Positions 17,702-25,598 of a stretch of 64,000 nt of DNA are shown here, in pieces (the stretch's first letter is position 1; each line of letters starts with the position of its first letter). The translations under genes and the position numbers were made by a program. This stretch comes from Fictibacillus barbaricus (GTDB lineage: Bacteria; Bacillota; Bacilli; Bacillales; Fictibacillaceae), in contig NZ_BMCE01000002.1 of NCBI RefSeq assembly GCF_014635025.1, forward strand, positions 1,612,001 through 1,676,000, given 5' to 3'. The notes below the pieces were generated by a model. That model was not told the DNA's origin. It was given only the letters and a program-made list of their open reading frames with translations, and searched no databases.

Positions 17702-17854
17702 ATGTGGAAAAAGAGATGGGCAGCCGGAACGCTGGCGGCGATGTTAACTTTAGGTGGATTAACTGCTTGTGGCGACGGTGTTGATCAAGATAACGGTGTA
17801 GACGACGGTGAACAAAATGATGAGATGGATGAGAAGAAAAAGGAAGAAGGCTAA
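17702..17854 (+). CDS. Very small acidic lipoprotein, 50 residues
   Basis: An open frame of 50 codons begins with an ATG 8 bases after GAGGAG. It encodes WKKRWAAGTLAAMLTLGG, then LTAC as lipobox, so Cys-22 would be lipidated. The mature part is only about 29 residues and is almost all Asp, Glu, Gly, Gln, Asn and Lys (DGVDQDNGVDDGEQND...). This looks like a real surface-anchored acidic peptide. The function is unknown; cation binding or spacing at the membrane are guesses. It is immediately followed by the tandem 119-nt elements. Confidence 0.72.
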   Translation: MWKKRWAAGTLAAMLTLGGLTACGDGVDQDNGVDDGEQNDEMDEKKKEEG

Positions 17855-17859
17855 TATGA

Positions 17860-17978
17860 AATGCTGAACCACCCGTTTAGACACGACAAGCACTTAATCG
17901 CTCGAAAATAGACACGCTCTTTGTGTCGGTGGAGAGTGATAAAGTGACCTCGAGTGTCTGGGGGGTGAAGCTGGACAA
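17860..17978. ncRNA. Structured element, unit 1 of a tandem pair (119 nt)
   Basis: Unit 1 begins AATGCTGAACC and ends GGTGAAGCTGGACAA. Stem P1 pairs 17868-17884 with 17954-17966 (ACCACCC and AGACAC against GTGTCT and GGGGGGT, with a 4-nt GTTT bulge). Outside it GCT-GA-ACC faces GGT-GA-AGC, giving a tandem G.A pair and three more base pairs. P2 pairs CACTT (17891-17895) with AAGTG (17942-17946), and P3 pairs GACAC (17911-17915) with GTGTC (17923-17927). Single-stranded CGACAAG and ACCTCGA link the stems. Orientation is assigned by analogy only; the complement could be the active strand. Confidence 0.7.
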
Positions 17979-17981
17979 AGG

Positions 17982-18100
17982 AATGCTGAACCGGCTCGTT
18001 TAAAAGCGACAAGCGCACTAGTTTTTGAGAGCGAACACGATTTTTGTGTTAATCGAAAAAACGGTGCGACCTCGAGCTTTTAGCCGGTGAAGCTGGACAA
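17982..18100. ncRNA. Structured element, unit 2 of a tandem pair (119 nt)
   Basis: Unit 2 is also 119 nt. It keeps the same ends (AATGCTGAACC, GGTGAAGCTGGACAA) and the same linkers CGACAAG and ACCTCGA, while the stems have changed sequence and still pair. P1 is ACCGGCT plus AAAAGC against GCTTTT plus AGCCGGT with a CGTTT bulge; P2 is CGCAC (18014-18018) against GTGCG (18064-18068); P3 is AACAC (18034-18038) against GTGTT (18046-18050), extended by GTTTTT / AAAAAC outside. Compensatory change in three stems between two adjacent copies argues for selection on structure. Confidence 0.7.
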
Positions 18101-18126
18101 CACTACCTGAAAAATAACATCAAGTT

Positions 18127-18156
18127 AAAAAAGGAGCCCTTCGGCTCCTTTTTTTG
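18127..18156. terminator. Strong bidirectional terminator
   Basis: AAAAAAGGAGCC-CTTC-GGCTCCTTTTTTT, a UUCG-type loop with T-runs on both strands, lies next to the bmrD stop and 27 bases after the tandem structured elements. Confidence 0.9.
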
Positions 18157-20181
18157 TTAACTGACTGCACGTGTTTCTGTTTTTCCTTGCTGAAGCTGAT
18201 ACATCTGGAAGTAGCGTCCTTTTTCCTCCATCAGCTCATCATGGCTTCCACGTTCCACGATTACACCGCGATCGAGTACCAGGATCTGATCAGCACTCTT
18301 TATCGTTGAAAGTCTGTGAGCAATAATAAATGTGGTTCTGCCGCGTTTCAAAACATCTAGTGCATCTTGAATCACAGCTTCTGTTTCTGTATCTATACTG
18401 GCTGTTGCTTCATCTAGTATTAAGATAGCAGGGTTGTAAGCAAGTGCTCTTGCAAAAGAGATCAGTTGACGCTGACCTGAAGAGAGCGTGCTTCCCTTTT
18501 CAATAACAGGTTCATCCAATCCTTTTGGCAGGTTTTGAATAAATGGCATAGCACCTACGTCAGTTAAAGCTTTCTCAACCTGTTCCCTAGTGATTTCAGG
18601 GTTATCTAGGCTAACATTGGATGCGATGGTCCCTGTAAACAAGAACGGATCTTGAAGAACAATCCCCATATGCTGACGCAATTCCTGTTTGGAAAGATCC
18701 ATAATATCTTGACCGTCAATCACGATCTTGCCTTGCTTGATGTCATAAAATCGGAACAGCAAGTTCATAATCGAGCTTTTACCAGAACCCGTATGACCGA
18801 CGAGAGCTACCGTTTCACCTTGATTGGCTTCAAACGAAATATTCTTTAATACAGGTTCACCTTCTACATAACTAAAAGTAACATCCTGAAACTTCACATT
18901 CCCTTTGTATCGCTCAATCTCCGTTTCTGTAACCTTCTGTCCTGGCTCATCCATCAACACAAACACTCTCTCTGCCGAAACAAGTGCCTGTTCAAGCTGT
19001 GCCAGCTGGTTAACCATACCGGTTACAGGGTGGAACATTCGGTTCAAATAATCAACAAAAGCATAGAGGACACCGATTGAGATGACTGAACCCACCCCAA
19101 GCGCCTGACCGCCGAAATGCCAGATGAAGGCCATGAAAGCCAGGTTCTTTAAAAATAGAACAAGGTTATGCCCTGTCATAGCATTTAAACTTAACAGTTT
19201 ATTTTGAAACGTAAAATATTCCTTGTTCATCGCTTCAAATTCTTCTGTTGTTTCCTTTTGTCTCTTAAACGCCTGTATGATCGTCATACCGTTTATAGAT
19301 TCATTGATCATTCCGTTGATATCACTTAAAGTGGAACGGATTTTATGATTGTACTTGGAGGCAAATTTACGGTATACGATAATCCATACAACCAGGATCG
19401 GTACAAGTATGAGACAGATCGTTGCAAGCTTTACATCCAGCAAGAACAACGCTGTAAAGATACCCGTCAAATAAATAATTCCTGTAAAGAAGTTTGCCAG
19501 TACATTGATAAACAGTTCTTTGATCGCTTCTGTATCGTTCGTGATACGCGAAACGATCTTACCTGCTGGCTGATTGTCAAAATAGGTAATGGCCACACGC
19601 TGAACATGTGCAAACACATCTTGACGAATCTTCTTTATAACGAGGTTAGATGAGCGCTGCAGCATGTAGCGCTGACCGTACTGGAAAAATGCTGCAAATA
19701 AGAGCAGCCCTAAATAAATCATCATCAGCTTCATGATTCCTGCAATTTCTGGCTCATAAAAAGCAAATGTTTCACTTGTACTTAATTTATCAGCTGGGTA
19801 CGTTTTTGATTTTCCTCTAAAAGTAATGGTGACTTCACCGTTTTTGGCTGTTCGTTCACCATCAAAAGAAACAGGCTGGTTGATAACATAATAATCACGT
19901 TTTACTTGAACAACCCGTATTTCTTTTCCTTTATTTTCTCCCTGTTCAAAATGATCGCTTCGTTTATACCAGTTTCCATCGTATTTCACTGCTGCCTTTT
20001 CCTCTTTATCTATCTGATACCATGGCCTCTCAATTCCGAGGATATGGTCATCAATCATGGTTTTTGCGATAAATGGTCCAGTCAGCTCTGCTGCGATTGC
20101 AACAGTAAGCATCAAAAGTCCTAAGATAAAGTTCTTTTTATAGTGAAGTGCGTATTGAAACAGGCGCTTTCCAACGTTCAT
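18157..20181 (-). CDS. bmrD: Multidrug ABC exporter subunit BmrD (YheH)
   Basis: A 674-residue half-transporter, close to B. subtilis YheH/BmrD (673). After the first membrane helix there is an unusually long extracellular insertion of about 110 residues (residues 45-150), a trait of BmrD. The nucleotide-binding domain has Walker A VGHTGSGKSS, signature LSSGQRQL, and Walker B ILILDEATASID with the catalytic glutamate intact. It forms a heterodimer with the product of the gene upstream, which ends 2 bases before its start. Together they export drugs such as fluoroquinolones or dyes in B. subtilis. Confidence 0.92.
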   Translation of the reverse strand: MNVGKRLFQYALHYKKNFILGLLMLTVAIAAELTGPFIAKTMIDDHILGIERPWYQIDKEEKAAVKYDGNWYKRSDHFEQGENKGKEIRVVQVKRDYYVINQPVSFDGERTAKNGEVTITFRGKSKTYPADKLSTSETFAFYEPEIAGIMKLMMIYLGLLLFAAFFQYGQRYMLQRSSNLVIKKIRQDVFAHVQRVAITYFDNQPAGKIVSRITNDTEAIKELFINVLANFFTGIIYLTGIFTALFLLDVKLATICLILVPILVVWIIVYRKFASKYNHKIRSTLSDINGMINESINGMTIIQAFKRQKETTEEFEAMNKEYFTFQNKLLSLNAMTGHNLVLFLKNLAFMAFIWHFGGQALGVGSVISIGVLYAFVDYLNRMFHPVTGMVNQLAQLEQALVSAERVFVLMDEPGQKVTETEIERYKGNVKFQDVTFSYVEGEPVLKNISFEANQGETVALVGHTGSGKSSIMNLLFRFYDIKQGKIVIDGQDIMDLSKQELRQHMGIVLQDPFLFTGTIASNVSLDNPEITREQVEKALTDVGAMPFIQNLPKGLDEPVIEKGSTLSSGQRQLISFARALAYNPAILILDEATASIDTETEAVIQDALDVLKRGRTTFIIAHRLSTIKSADQILVLDRGVIVERGSHDELMEEKGRYFQMYQLQQGKTETRAVS

Positions 20182-20183
20182 GG

Positions 20184-21941
20184 CTACACCGCCTTATTAT
20201 CATTTAAGTTTTGTTCGATCTGCTGGCGTTCGTGCTGCTCTTTATACCAGCCATCTCTTGCGATTAAGTCCTTATGTCTGCCTTGATCTACAATTGCGCC
20301 GTCGTCAATAACGATAATCCAATCTGCGTGTTCAACAGCCGACAATCGGTGCGTTGTAATGAATGTTGTTTTACCCGCACGTTCTTTACGGATGTTTCCG
20401 ATGATCGCAGTCTCTGTTTTCGCATCCACTGCAGACAGCGCATCGTCTAAGATTAGAATTTCTGGATCTACACAAAGTGCTCGTGCAATGGAAACACGCT
20501 GTTTTTGTCCACCGGATAATGCCACACCTTTTTCCCCAACAAGTGTGTTTAATCCTTCAGGAAGAAACTGAACATCATTTCTGAATGAAGCCATTTCCAT
20601 CACATGATTCAGCTTATCAACACCTGCAGAACTGTTACCGAAAAGAATGTTTTCCTGAACGGTCTTAGAGAAAAGGATTGCATCTTGCGGTACATAACCT
20701 ATCCATCCTTGTAGATCTTCAAGTGCGATATCTTCAATATCAACACCTGCAAAAGATATTCTCCCTCTTCCAGCTGGATACTCTCTTAAAAGTTGCTTAA
20801 GCAGGGTCGTCTTTCCGCTGCCGGTACGTCCGACAATTCCAAGAGTCTCCCCTTTTTTTACGGTTACATGAATATTTTTTAAGTTATCAGATTCTGATGT
20901 AGGATATTTGAACGTAACATCCTCAAAAGTAATAGTGCCTGGATCTTTAAGTGGAACAAGATCCTCACCATTCTTAACGTCTGGATTGTAGGCAAGGGTT
21001 TCATTTACTCGATCCAACGAAGCACTTCCGCGTTCCATAACATTAATAAGCTCACCAACAGCGATCATCGGCCAGATCAACATCCCAAGGTACACGTTAA
21101 ACGTTACAAGTTCACCTAGTGTGATCGTTTTATGAAACACCATGTAAGCGCCGTAGCCTAAACCGATCAAGTAACTCATTCCTACAAGGATTTTGATGGT
21201 AGGTTCAAATAGCGCGTCAATTCTTGAAACCGCTAAGTTTTTCTCAAACACATCTTCTGTTACTTGATTGAAGCGCTCAACATCCGCTTTTTCTTGCACA
21301 TAAGCCCGAATAACACGAACGCCTTGAATACTTTCAAGAACTGAATCGTTCATCTCTCCAAATGCATCTTGTGCTACTGTAAAACGCTGGTGCACCTTCT
21401 TACCGTACTTTTTGATAATAAAAGCGATGACGGGCAGTGGAATAAGTGCAGCAAAAGTAAGTTTCCAACTGATCATGAATCCCATGACAAACAGGATAGT
21501 CAGCATGAACAAACTAGAGTCAACAAGTGTTAAGATTCCAAATCCGGCAGTCATGGAAATGGCTTTTAAGTCATTGGTAGCACGAGCCATCAAATCTCCT
21601 GTTCTATTTTTCTCAAAAAAAGTCGGAGTCATTTTTAAAAGATGACGCATGAAACTTGACCGCATCGTACGTTCAATAATAAATGCGCCTCCAAAAAGCT
21701 GATACATCCAGATGTACATTGTTACATACATGGAGATCAATACTGCTACAAAGATCCCTAACGTTTTCATCATGTCTTCTCTTGTGATTGTCCCCATATG
21801 AATAGAATCGATAATATTGCCGATAAGCTTCGGCGGAATGATCTCAATGATTCCAACACCCGTCAACAGCACGATCGCTATTGTGTATCGAATCCAATGC
21901 CTCTTGAAAAACCAGGCTAACTTTCCTAAAACTGAAAACAT
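20184..21941 (-). CDS. bmrC: Multidrug ABC exporter subunit BmrC (YheI)
   Basis: A 585-residue half-transporter, identical in length to B. subtilis YheI/BmrC, with six membrane helices and an NBD. Walker A is VGRTGSGKTT and the signature is LSGGQKQR. Walker B reads ILILDDALSAVD: the catalytic glutamate is replaced by aspartate, the degenerate site expected for BmrC in the BmrCD heterodimer. It is the first structural gene of the operon and is preceded by a regulated leader with two short frames. GAGAGGAG lies before the ATG. Confidence 0.92.
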   Translation of the reverse strand: MFSVLGKLAWFFKRHWIRYTIAIVLLTGVGIIEIIPPKLIGNIIDSIHMGTITREDMMKTLGIFVAVLISMYVTMYIWMYQLFGGAFIIERTMRSSFMRHLLKMTPTFFEKNRTGDLMARATNDLKAISMTAGFGILTLVDSSLFMLTILFVMGFMISWKLTFAALIPLPVIAFIIKKYGKKVHQRFTVAQDAFGEMNDSVLESIQGVRVIRAYVQEKADVERFNQVTEDVFEKNLAVSRIDALFEPTIKILVGMSYLIGLGYGAYMVFHKTITLGELVTFNVYLGMLIWPMIAVGELINVMERGSASLDRVNETLAYNPDVKNGEDLVPLKDPGTITFEDVTFKYPTSESDNLKNIHVTVKKGETLGIVGRTGSGKTTLLKQLLREYPAGRGRISFAGVDIEDIALEDLQGWIGYVPQDAILFSKTVQENILFGNSSAGVDKLNHVMEMASFRNDVQFLPEGLNTLVGEKGVALSGGQKQRVSIARALCVDPEILILDDALSAVDAKTETAIIGNIRKERAGKTTFITTHRLSAVEHADWIIVIDDGAIVDQGRHKDLIARDGWYKEQHERQQIEQNLNDNKAV

Positions 21942-21992
21942 ATTTTTCTCTCCTCTCTATCTACTTTACTTTTAAACACTCGTTTAACCGAG

Positions 21993-22052
21993 CTACCCAA
22001 AAAGTGTATGATCCTTGCGTTCTAGCCACACGTTTTGTCGTTCTCTTTTCAT
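21993..22052 (-). CDS. Leader peptide 2 upstream of bmrC, 19 residues
   Basis: The ATG at 22052 follows a textbook AGGAGG and opens a 19-codon frame, MKRERQNVWLERKDHTLFG, ending in TAG 51 bases before bmrC. The high positive charge and its place between an attenuator and an exporter operon suggest a translated leader that senses ribosome stalling. I know of no homologue, so this rests on position and ribosome binding site. Confidence 0.55.
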   Translation of the reverse strand: MKRERQNVWLERKDHTLFG

Positions 22053-22111
22053 CTTTTATCCTCCTAGAATTTGTTTATCTATTGCGAAAGAAGAGGGATC
22101 TCTTCTTGCAA

Positions 22112-22150
22112 ACAAAATAAAAAAGCATACCACTCGAAGGCGATATGCTT
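22112..22150 (-). terminator. Attenuator in the bmrCD leader
   Basis: On the minus strand AAGCATA / TATGCTT closes a 14-base loop (22123-22150) and is followed by TTTTTTATTTTG, an intrinsic terminator between leader peptide 1 and bmrC. Two further hairpins flank it, GTCAC / GTGAC at 22173-22189 and AAGAAGAG / CTCTTCTT at 22088-22107. The layout fits transcription attenuation controlled by leader translation. Confidence 0.7.
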
Positions 22151-22237
22151 TAGAAACCACAAAAAAACACACGTCACGACTGGAGTGACCTGCGTAAGTA
22201 TATGTATGTAGATCAGGAAAATTAATAGAAAGGAATC

Positions 22238-22339
22238 TTAATACATCTCTTCCGGCAGGCCATGATATGAAGTTGTAGAGTCGTTAACCATTACAATAGA
22301 GACCGCAATATGAGTAACAATCATTTCTCTAACCACCAT
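22238..22339 (-). CDS. BmrB-like leader peptide 1, 33 residues
   Basis: The ATG at 22339, with AAAGGATGG upstream, begins a 33-codon frame (starting MVVREMIVTHIAVSIV and ending GLPEEMY) about 40 bases after the predicted transcription start. In B. subtilis bmrCD is preceded by the short gene bmrB (yheJ), whose translation controls a downstream attenuator when ribosome-targeting antibiotics are present. Position, size and the following terminator make this the likely equivalent; it is shorter than BmrB. Confidence 0.65.
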   Translation of the reverse strand: MVVREMIVTHIAVSIVMVNDSTTSYHGLPEEMY

Positions 22340-22384
22340 GACACAACCATCCTTTCCATAATTTTGTAGTTTTTAACTTTGGTA

Positions 22385-22414
22385 ATTTTAACACTATTCT
22401 AATAACTATGTCAA
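22385..22414 (-). promoter_or_regulatory. Sigma-A-type promoter of the bmrCD leader
   Basis: On the minus strand TTGACA (22409-22414) and TAAAAT (22385-22390) are 18 bases apart, placing the transcript start about 40 bases before leader peptide 1. Confidence 0.65.
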
Positions 22415-22663
22415 TTGCTTATCGATATGCAAATTATTTTTATTTGCTTCTCAATATATGTCATTAGACGGTGGATGGTGTGTCCCAATTATTAAGTTAT
22501 AAGAAATAACATCGAACATACGTTCCGAATATATATATATTAGATTAAAAATTAGATATTCCTTTCACACTTTGAAAAATTTATTTAAAATTCTTGTAAA
22601 AAAACTCCTAGAAACGACATTCGGAGAGATTTATGGTGTTAGCCGCCCTATTCAGCATAATAA

Positions 22664-22768
22664 TTCTAGAAATTTCACACTTAATTCGGCGAATTCACGC
22701 AATAATTCAGCGAGTTTCTGTATTAATCCGGCGAGTTTTCAGCATATATCAGCGGTTCGACAAGTATC
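22664..22768. repeat. Intergenic tandem array C, exact 21-nt period
   Basis: The core TTCGGCG (variants TTCAGCG, TCCGGCG, ATCAGCG, and a weak TTCTAGA) starts at 22664, 22685, 22706, 22727 and 22748, always 21 bases apart. Intervening bases vary but are AT-rich. The array lies between the bmrCD promoter and the ribH terminator. The core differs from arrays A and B, but the period is identical. Confidence 0.72.
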
Positions 22769-22825
22769 GACACCGACTGGACACTCTAGGTGATGCCCTT
22801 ACCTACACCGCATTATCTGCATAGA

Positions 22826-22857
22826 AAAAACCCCGCCACTCCAAGTGACGGGGTTCA
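22826..22857 (-). terminator. Rho-independent terminator of the rib operon
   Basis: AACCCCGTCACT / AGTGGCGGGGTT with T-run on the minus strand, 13 bases past ribH. Confidence 0.88.
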
Positions 22858-22869
22858 ATCCATACTTTT

Positions 22870-23337
22870 TTATCCCAGCTGACGAGTAAGGTTTGCCATC
22901 TCGATCGCAGAAACAGCTGCTTCCCAGCCTTTGTTCCCTGCTTTCGTGCCGGCACGTTCAATTGCCTGCTCGATAGAATCTACTGTTAACACTCCAAAGA
23001 TCACAGGTACACCGGTAGTCATTGCTGCTTGAGCTACTCCTTTCGCTGCTTCATTACACACGTAATCAAAGTGTGGAGTTGATCCGCGAATGACTGCACC
23101 AAGTGTGATCACTGCATCATAGTTGCCGCTATCTGCCATCTTCTTAGCGATCAGTGGGATCTCAAATGCACCCGGAACCCAAGCAATATCTACATCATCT
23201 TCTGAAACTCCATGTCGTTTAAATGCATCTTGTGCACCTGAAACTAATTTATCAGAAATAAAATCATTAAATCGTCCTGCTACGATTCCTACTTTTAACC
23301 CTGTACCAACTAAATGTCCTTCGAATAATTTTGCCAT
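22870..23337 (-). CDS. ribH: 6,7-dimethyl-8-ribityllumazine synthase RibH
   Basis: A 155-residue lumazine synthase that condenses 5-amino-6-ribitylaminouracil with dihydroxybutanone phosphate, the penultimate step of riboflavin synthesis. The motifs are GIVAGRFND near residue 18, [10 protein letters not shown] at about 55, [21 protein letters not shown] at about 82-102 and PVIFGVLT. Lumazine synthases of this type form 60-subunit shells. AGGAGG precedes the ATG. It is the last gene of the FMN-riboswitch operon. Confidence 0.95.
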   Translation of the reverse strand: MAKLFEGHLVGTGLKVGIVAGRFNDFISDKLVSGAQDAFKRHGVSEDDVDIAWVPGAFEIPLIAKKMADSGNYDAVITLGAVIRGSTPHFDYVCNEAAKGVAQAAMTTGVPVIFGVLTVDSIEQAIERAGTKAGNKGWEAAVSAIEMANLTRQLG

Positions 23338-23353
23338 TTTGGTTCCTCCTGTA

Positions 23354-24547
23354 TTAGAAATGAAGCATGTGCCCCAATTTACTCTTTTTTGTTTTTAAAT
23401 ACTCTTCATTGTTTTTGTTATGAGGCATCTGAAGTGCAACACGATCTGTCACTTCCAGATCGTAACCTTTTAACCCAGCAATCTTCCTAGGGTTGTTCGT
23501 TAAAAGCTTCATCTTACTAATTCCGAGTTCTTTTAAGATTTGTGCTCCAATTCCATAGTCACGGAGATCAGGCGCAAACCCAAGCTGCTCATTAGCTTCA
23601 ACAGTATCAAGACCCTCTTCTTGAAGCTTATAAGCTTTCATCTTATTGATGAGCCCAATACCACGGCCTTCTTGTCTCATGTACAACAAGACACCACGGC
23701 CTTCCTTTTCAATCTGCGAAAGAGCTGCGTGAAGCTGTGGACCGCAATCACAGCGTGCAGATCCAAACACATCACCTGTTAAACACTCAGAGTGAACACG
23801 AACCAATACCGGTTCACCATTAGCAATATCACCCTTTACAAGTGCTACATGCTCTTTTTGATCCAGTACGTTTGAAAACCCGACGGCTTTAAAATCGCCA
23901 TACTCGGTTGGAAGGTTAATCTCGACCTCCCGCTTTACCATTTGTTCGTTCTTATTCCGATATGTGATCAGATCTTTAATCGTAATCAGCTTCATGTTGT
24001 GCTGTTTGGCAAGTTCAACGAGTTCAGGAACTCTAGCCATCGTTCCGTCTTCTTTCATAATTTCACAGATCACACCTGCAGATTTACTTCCCGCCATGTT
24101 TGCAAGATCAATAGCAGCTTCTGTGTGTCCTGCTCGTCTTAACACCCCGCCTTTTTTACCGATCAGCGGGAAGATATGGCCTGGACGTTTAAAATCAGAT
24201 GGAACAGAATCACCATTCACCAGCTCCCGAACAGTAGCCGCTCGTTCTTGTGCAGAGATTCCAGTTGTTGTTGAAATGTGGTCGACGCTAATTGTAAAAG
24301 CAGTACCGTGAGAATCTGTATTCGTCGCTACCATCGGGGAAAGATCTAGCTTTAACGCTATTTCTTCAGAGATCGGCGTACACACTAAACCTCGTCCATG
24401 GGTCACCATGAAATTTATGGTCTCAGCCGTTATCCCTTCCGCCAAGGCAACAAAGTCACCTTCATTTTCACGATCTTCATCATCCACTACGATTACGATC
24501 TTTCCTGCTCTTAAATCTGCAACTGCTTCTTCTATGGAGTGAAACAT
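23354..24547 (-). CDS. ribBA: Bifunctional DHBP synthase / GTP cyclohydrolase II RibBA
   Basis: A 397-residue fusion. Residues 1 to about 200 are 3,4-dihydroxy-2-butanone-4-phosphate synthase ([27 protein letters not shown]). Residues from about 205 are GTP cyclohydrolase II, with zinc cysteines in [26 protein letters not shown] and the [14 protein letters not shown] segment. It supplies both precursors of lumazine. The gene sits between ribE and ribH, with a 16-base gap to ribH. A second, divergent GTP cyclohydrolase II gene lies at 36.6 kb. Confidence 0.95.
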   Translation of the reverse strand: MFHSIEEAVADLRAGKIVIVVDDEDRENEGDFVALAEGITAETINFMVTHGRGLVCTPISEEIALKLDLSPMVATNTDSHGTAFTISVDHISTTTGISAQERAATVRELVNGDSVPSDFKRPGHIFPLIGKKGGVLRRAGHTEAAIDLANMAGSKSAGVICEIMKEDGTMARVPELVELAKQHNMKLITIKDLITYRNKNEQMVKREVEINLPTEYGDFKAVGFSNVLDQKEHVALVKGDIANGEPVLVRVHSECLTGDVFGSARCDCGPQLHAALSQIEKEGRGVLLYMRQEGRGIGLINKMKAYKLQEEGLDTVEANEQLGFAPDLRDYGIGAQILKELGISKMKLLTNNPRKIAGLKGYDLEVTDRVALQMPHNKNNEEYLKTKKSKLGHMLHF

Positions 24548-24558
24548 GGACTCTCCTC

Positions 24559-25209
24559 CTAAAATCCGTGCTCTTGTAAGAAATCAAGAGACAGCTTTGA
24601 CTTTTGTTTATGATCTTCTTTCTCTGGAGACAACATTCTGTAGACGTATTTTGCGAGCATGTCACATTCGATGTTCACGGCGTCTCCTGGTCCTTTTTTT
24701 CCTAATACCGTATGTTCTGCCGTATGTGGGATCAATGACACTGTTATCGTATTCTTCGTCACTTCAAATACGGTAAGGCTTGTCCCATCTACGCAAACAG
24801 AGCCTTTTAGCATAAAGTAGCGCATCAGGTGCTCCGGTAGTGCAATCTGATAATAGATCGCATTTTTATCCGGGCGCTTCTCTGCTATCTCTCCTGTACC
24901 ATCAACATGACCGGAAACAAAATGCCCGCCAAATCTTCCTCCAGCCGCCATCGCACGCTCCAAGTTAACGATTGAACGGTTGTTTAAAAGTTTCAATGTT
25001 GTGGATCGGTATGTTTCTGGCATTACATCAACTGTGAAGTGATGCTTCCCGAAAGAAGTAACCGTAAGGCAAACTCCATTTACGGCTATACTGTCTCCGA
25101 GGTGCACGTCTTTTAAAACCTCTTCGGCAGAGATGGTAAGCACAATCGTTTCATTGCCTTTCGCAATAGACTTAATTGTACCTTGTTCTTCAATGATGCC
25201 TGTAAACAA
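24559..25209 (-). CDS. ribE: Riboflavin synthase alpha chain RibE
   Basis: A 216-residue riboflavin synthase made of two tandem lumazine-binding barrels. The N-terminal [10 protein letters not shown] is present if translation starts at the TTG at 25209, which has GGGAGG upstream; the longer frame adds 14 unrelated residues. Repeat motifs [11 protein letters not shown] at about 48-58 and [12 protein letters not shown] at about 145-156 are visible, plus the VSGHVDGTG loop. It dismutates two lumazines into riboflavin. It is the first gene behind the FMN riboswitch: ribD, which heads this operon in B. subtilis, is missing here and lies at 37.3 kb. Confidence 0.94.
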   Translation of the reverse strand: MFTGIIEEQGTIKSIAKGNETIVLTISAEEVLKDVHLGDSIAVNGVCLTVTSFGKHHFTVDVMPETYRSTTLKLLNNRSIVNLERAMAAGGRFGGHFVSGHVDGTGEIAEKRPDKNAIYYQIALPEHLMRYFMLKGSVCVDGTSLTVFEVTKNTITVSLIPHTAEHTVLGKKGPGDAVNIECDMLAKYVYRMLSPEKEDHKQKSKLSLDFLQEHGF

Positions 25210-25293
25210 AGAGCTTTCCCTCCCTTGTATGCTGTTTTTTCTGGAATACAATCATCGTAAATATGCATTGGGGAGTCTTCTTCTTAAAAATAA

Positions 25294-25332
25294 AAATAAC
25301 CCCGGAAACAGAAAGCTCCCGGGGTTTGTGTT
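25294..25332 (-). terminator. Terminator of the FMN riboswitch
   Basis: AACCCCGGGAGC / TTTCCGGGGTT forms a stem with a T-rich tail between the FMN aptamer and ribE, the usual expression platform for premature termination when FMN is bound. Confidence 0.8.
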
Positions 25333-25396
25333 AAAAGTATAACGAAATAAACCTTTAAATTATCCAAGTTTTTAAAACCGGCATTTAAAAGCGTTC

Positions 25397-25543
25397 ACGT
25401 TCCTTCTCCCATCCAGACTATACTGTCGGCTTCGGAATTGCACCGAATCCACCGTTTTTGCATATACAAAACCGGGTCACGGACTAAGAGGCTTATACCT
25501 CATCACCGCCGGTTGGGAATTTCACCCGACCCCGAAGGACACT
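25397..25543 (-). promoter_or_regulatory. FMN riboswitch (RFN element)
   Basis: On the minus strand the RFN consensus is easy to read: CCTTCGGGGTCGGGTGAAAT, then CAACCGGCGGTGATGAGG, AGTCCGTGACCCGG, CGGTGGATTCGGTGCAATTC, GAAGCCGACAGTATAGTCTG and GGATGGGAGAAGGAACG at the 3' end. It binds FMN and lies between a sigma-A promoter and the operon terminator, so it shuts down ribE-ribBA-ribH when flavin is plentiful. The other riboflavin genes at 36.6-38.4 kb have no such element. Confidence 0.95.
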
Positions 25544-25557
25544 ATTTACTTAAGTTC

Positions 25558-25586
25558 ATTATAAGTAAACATTGGACTGAATTCAA
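25558..25586 (-). promoter_or_regulatory. Sigma-A-type promoter of the rib operon
   Basis: On the minus strand TTGAAT and a perfect TATAAT are 17 bases apart, directly upstream of the FMN aptamer. Confidence 0.75.
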
Positions 25587-25598
25587 ATGTGATTACTT

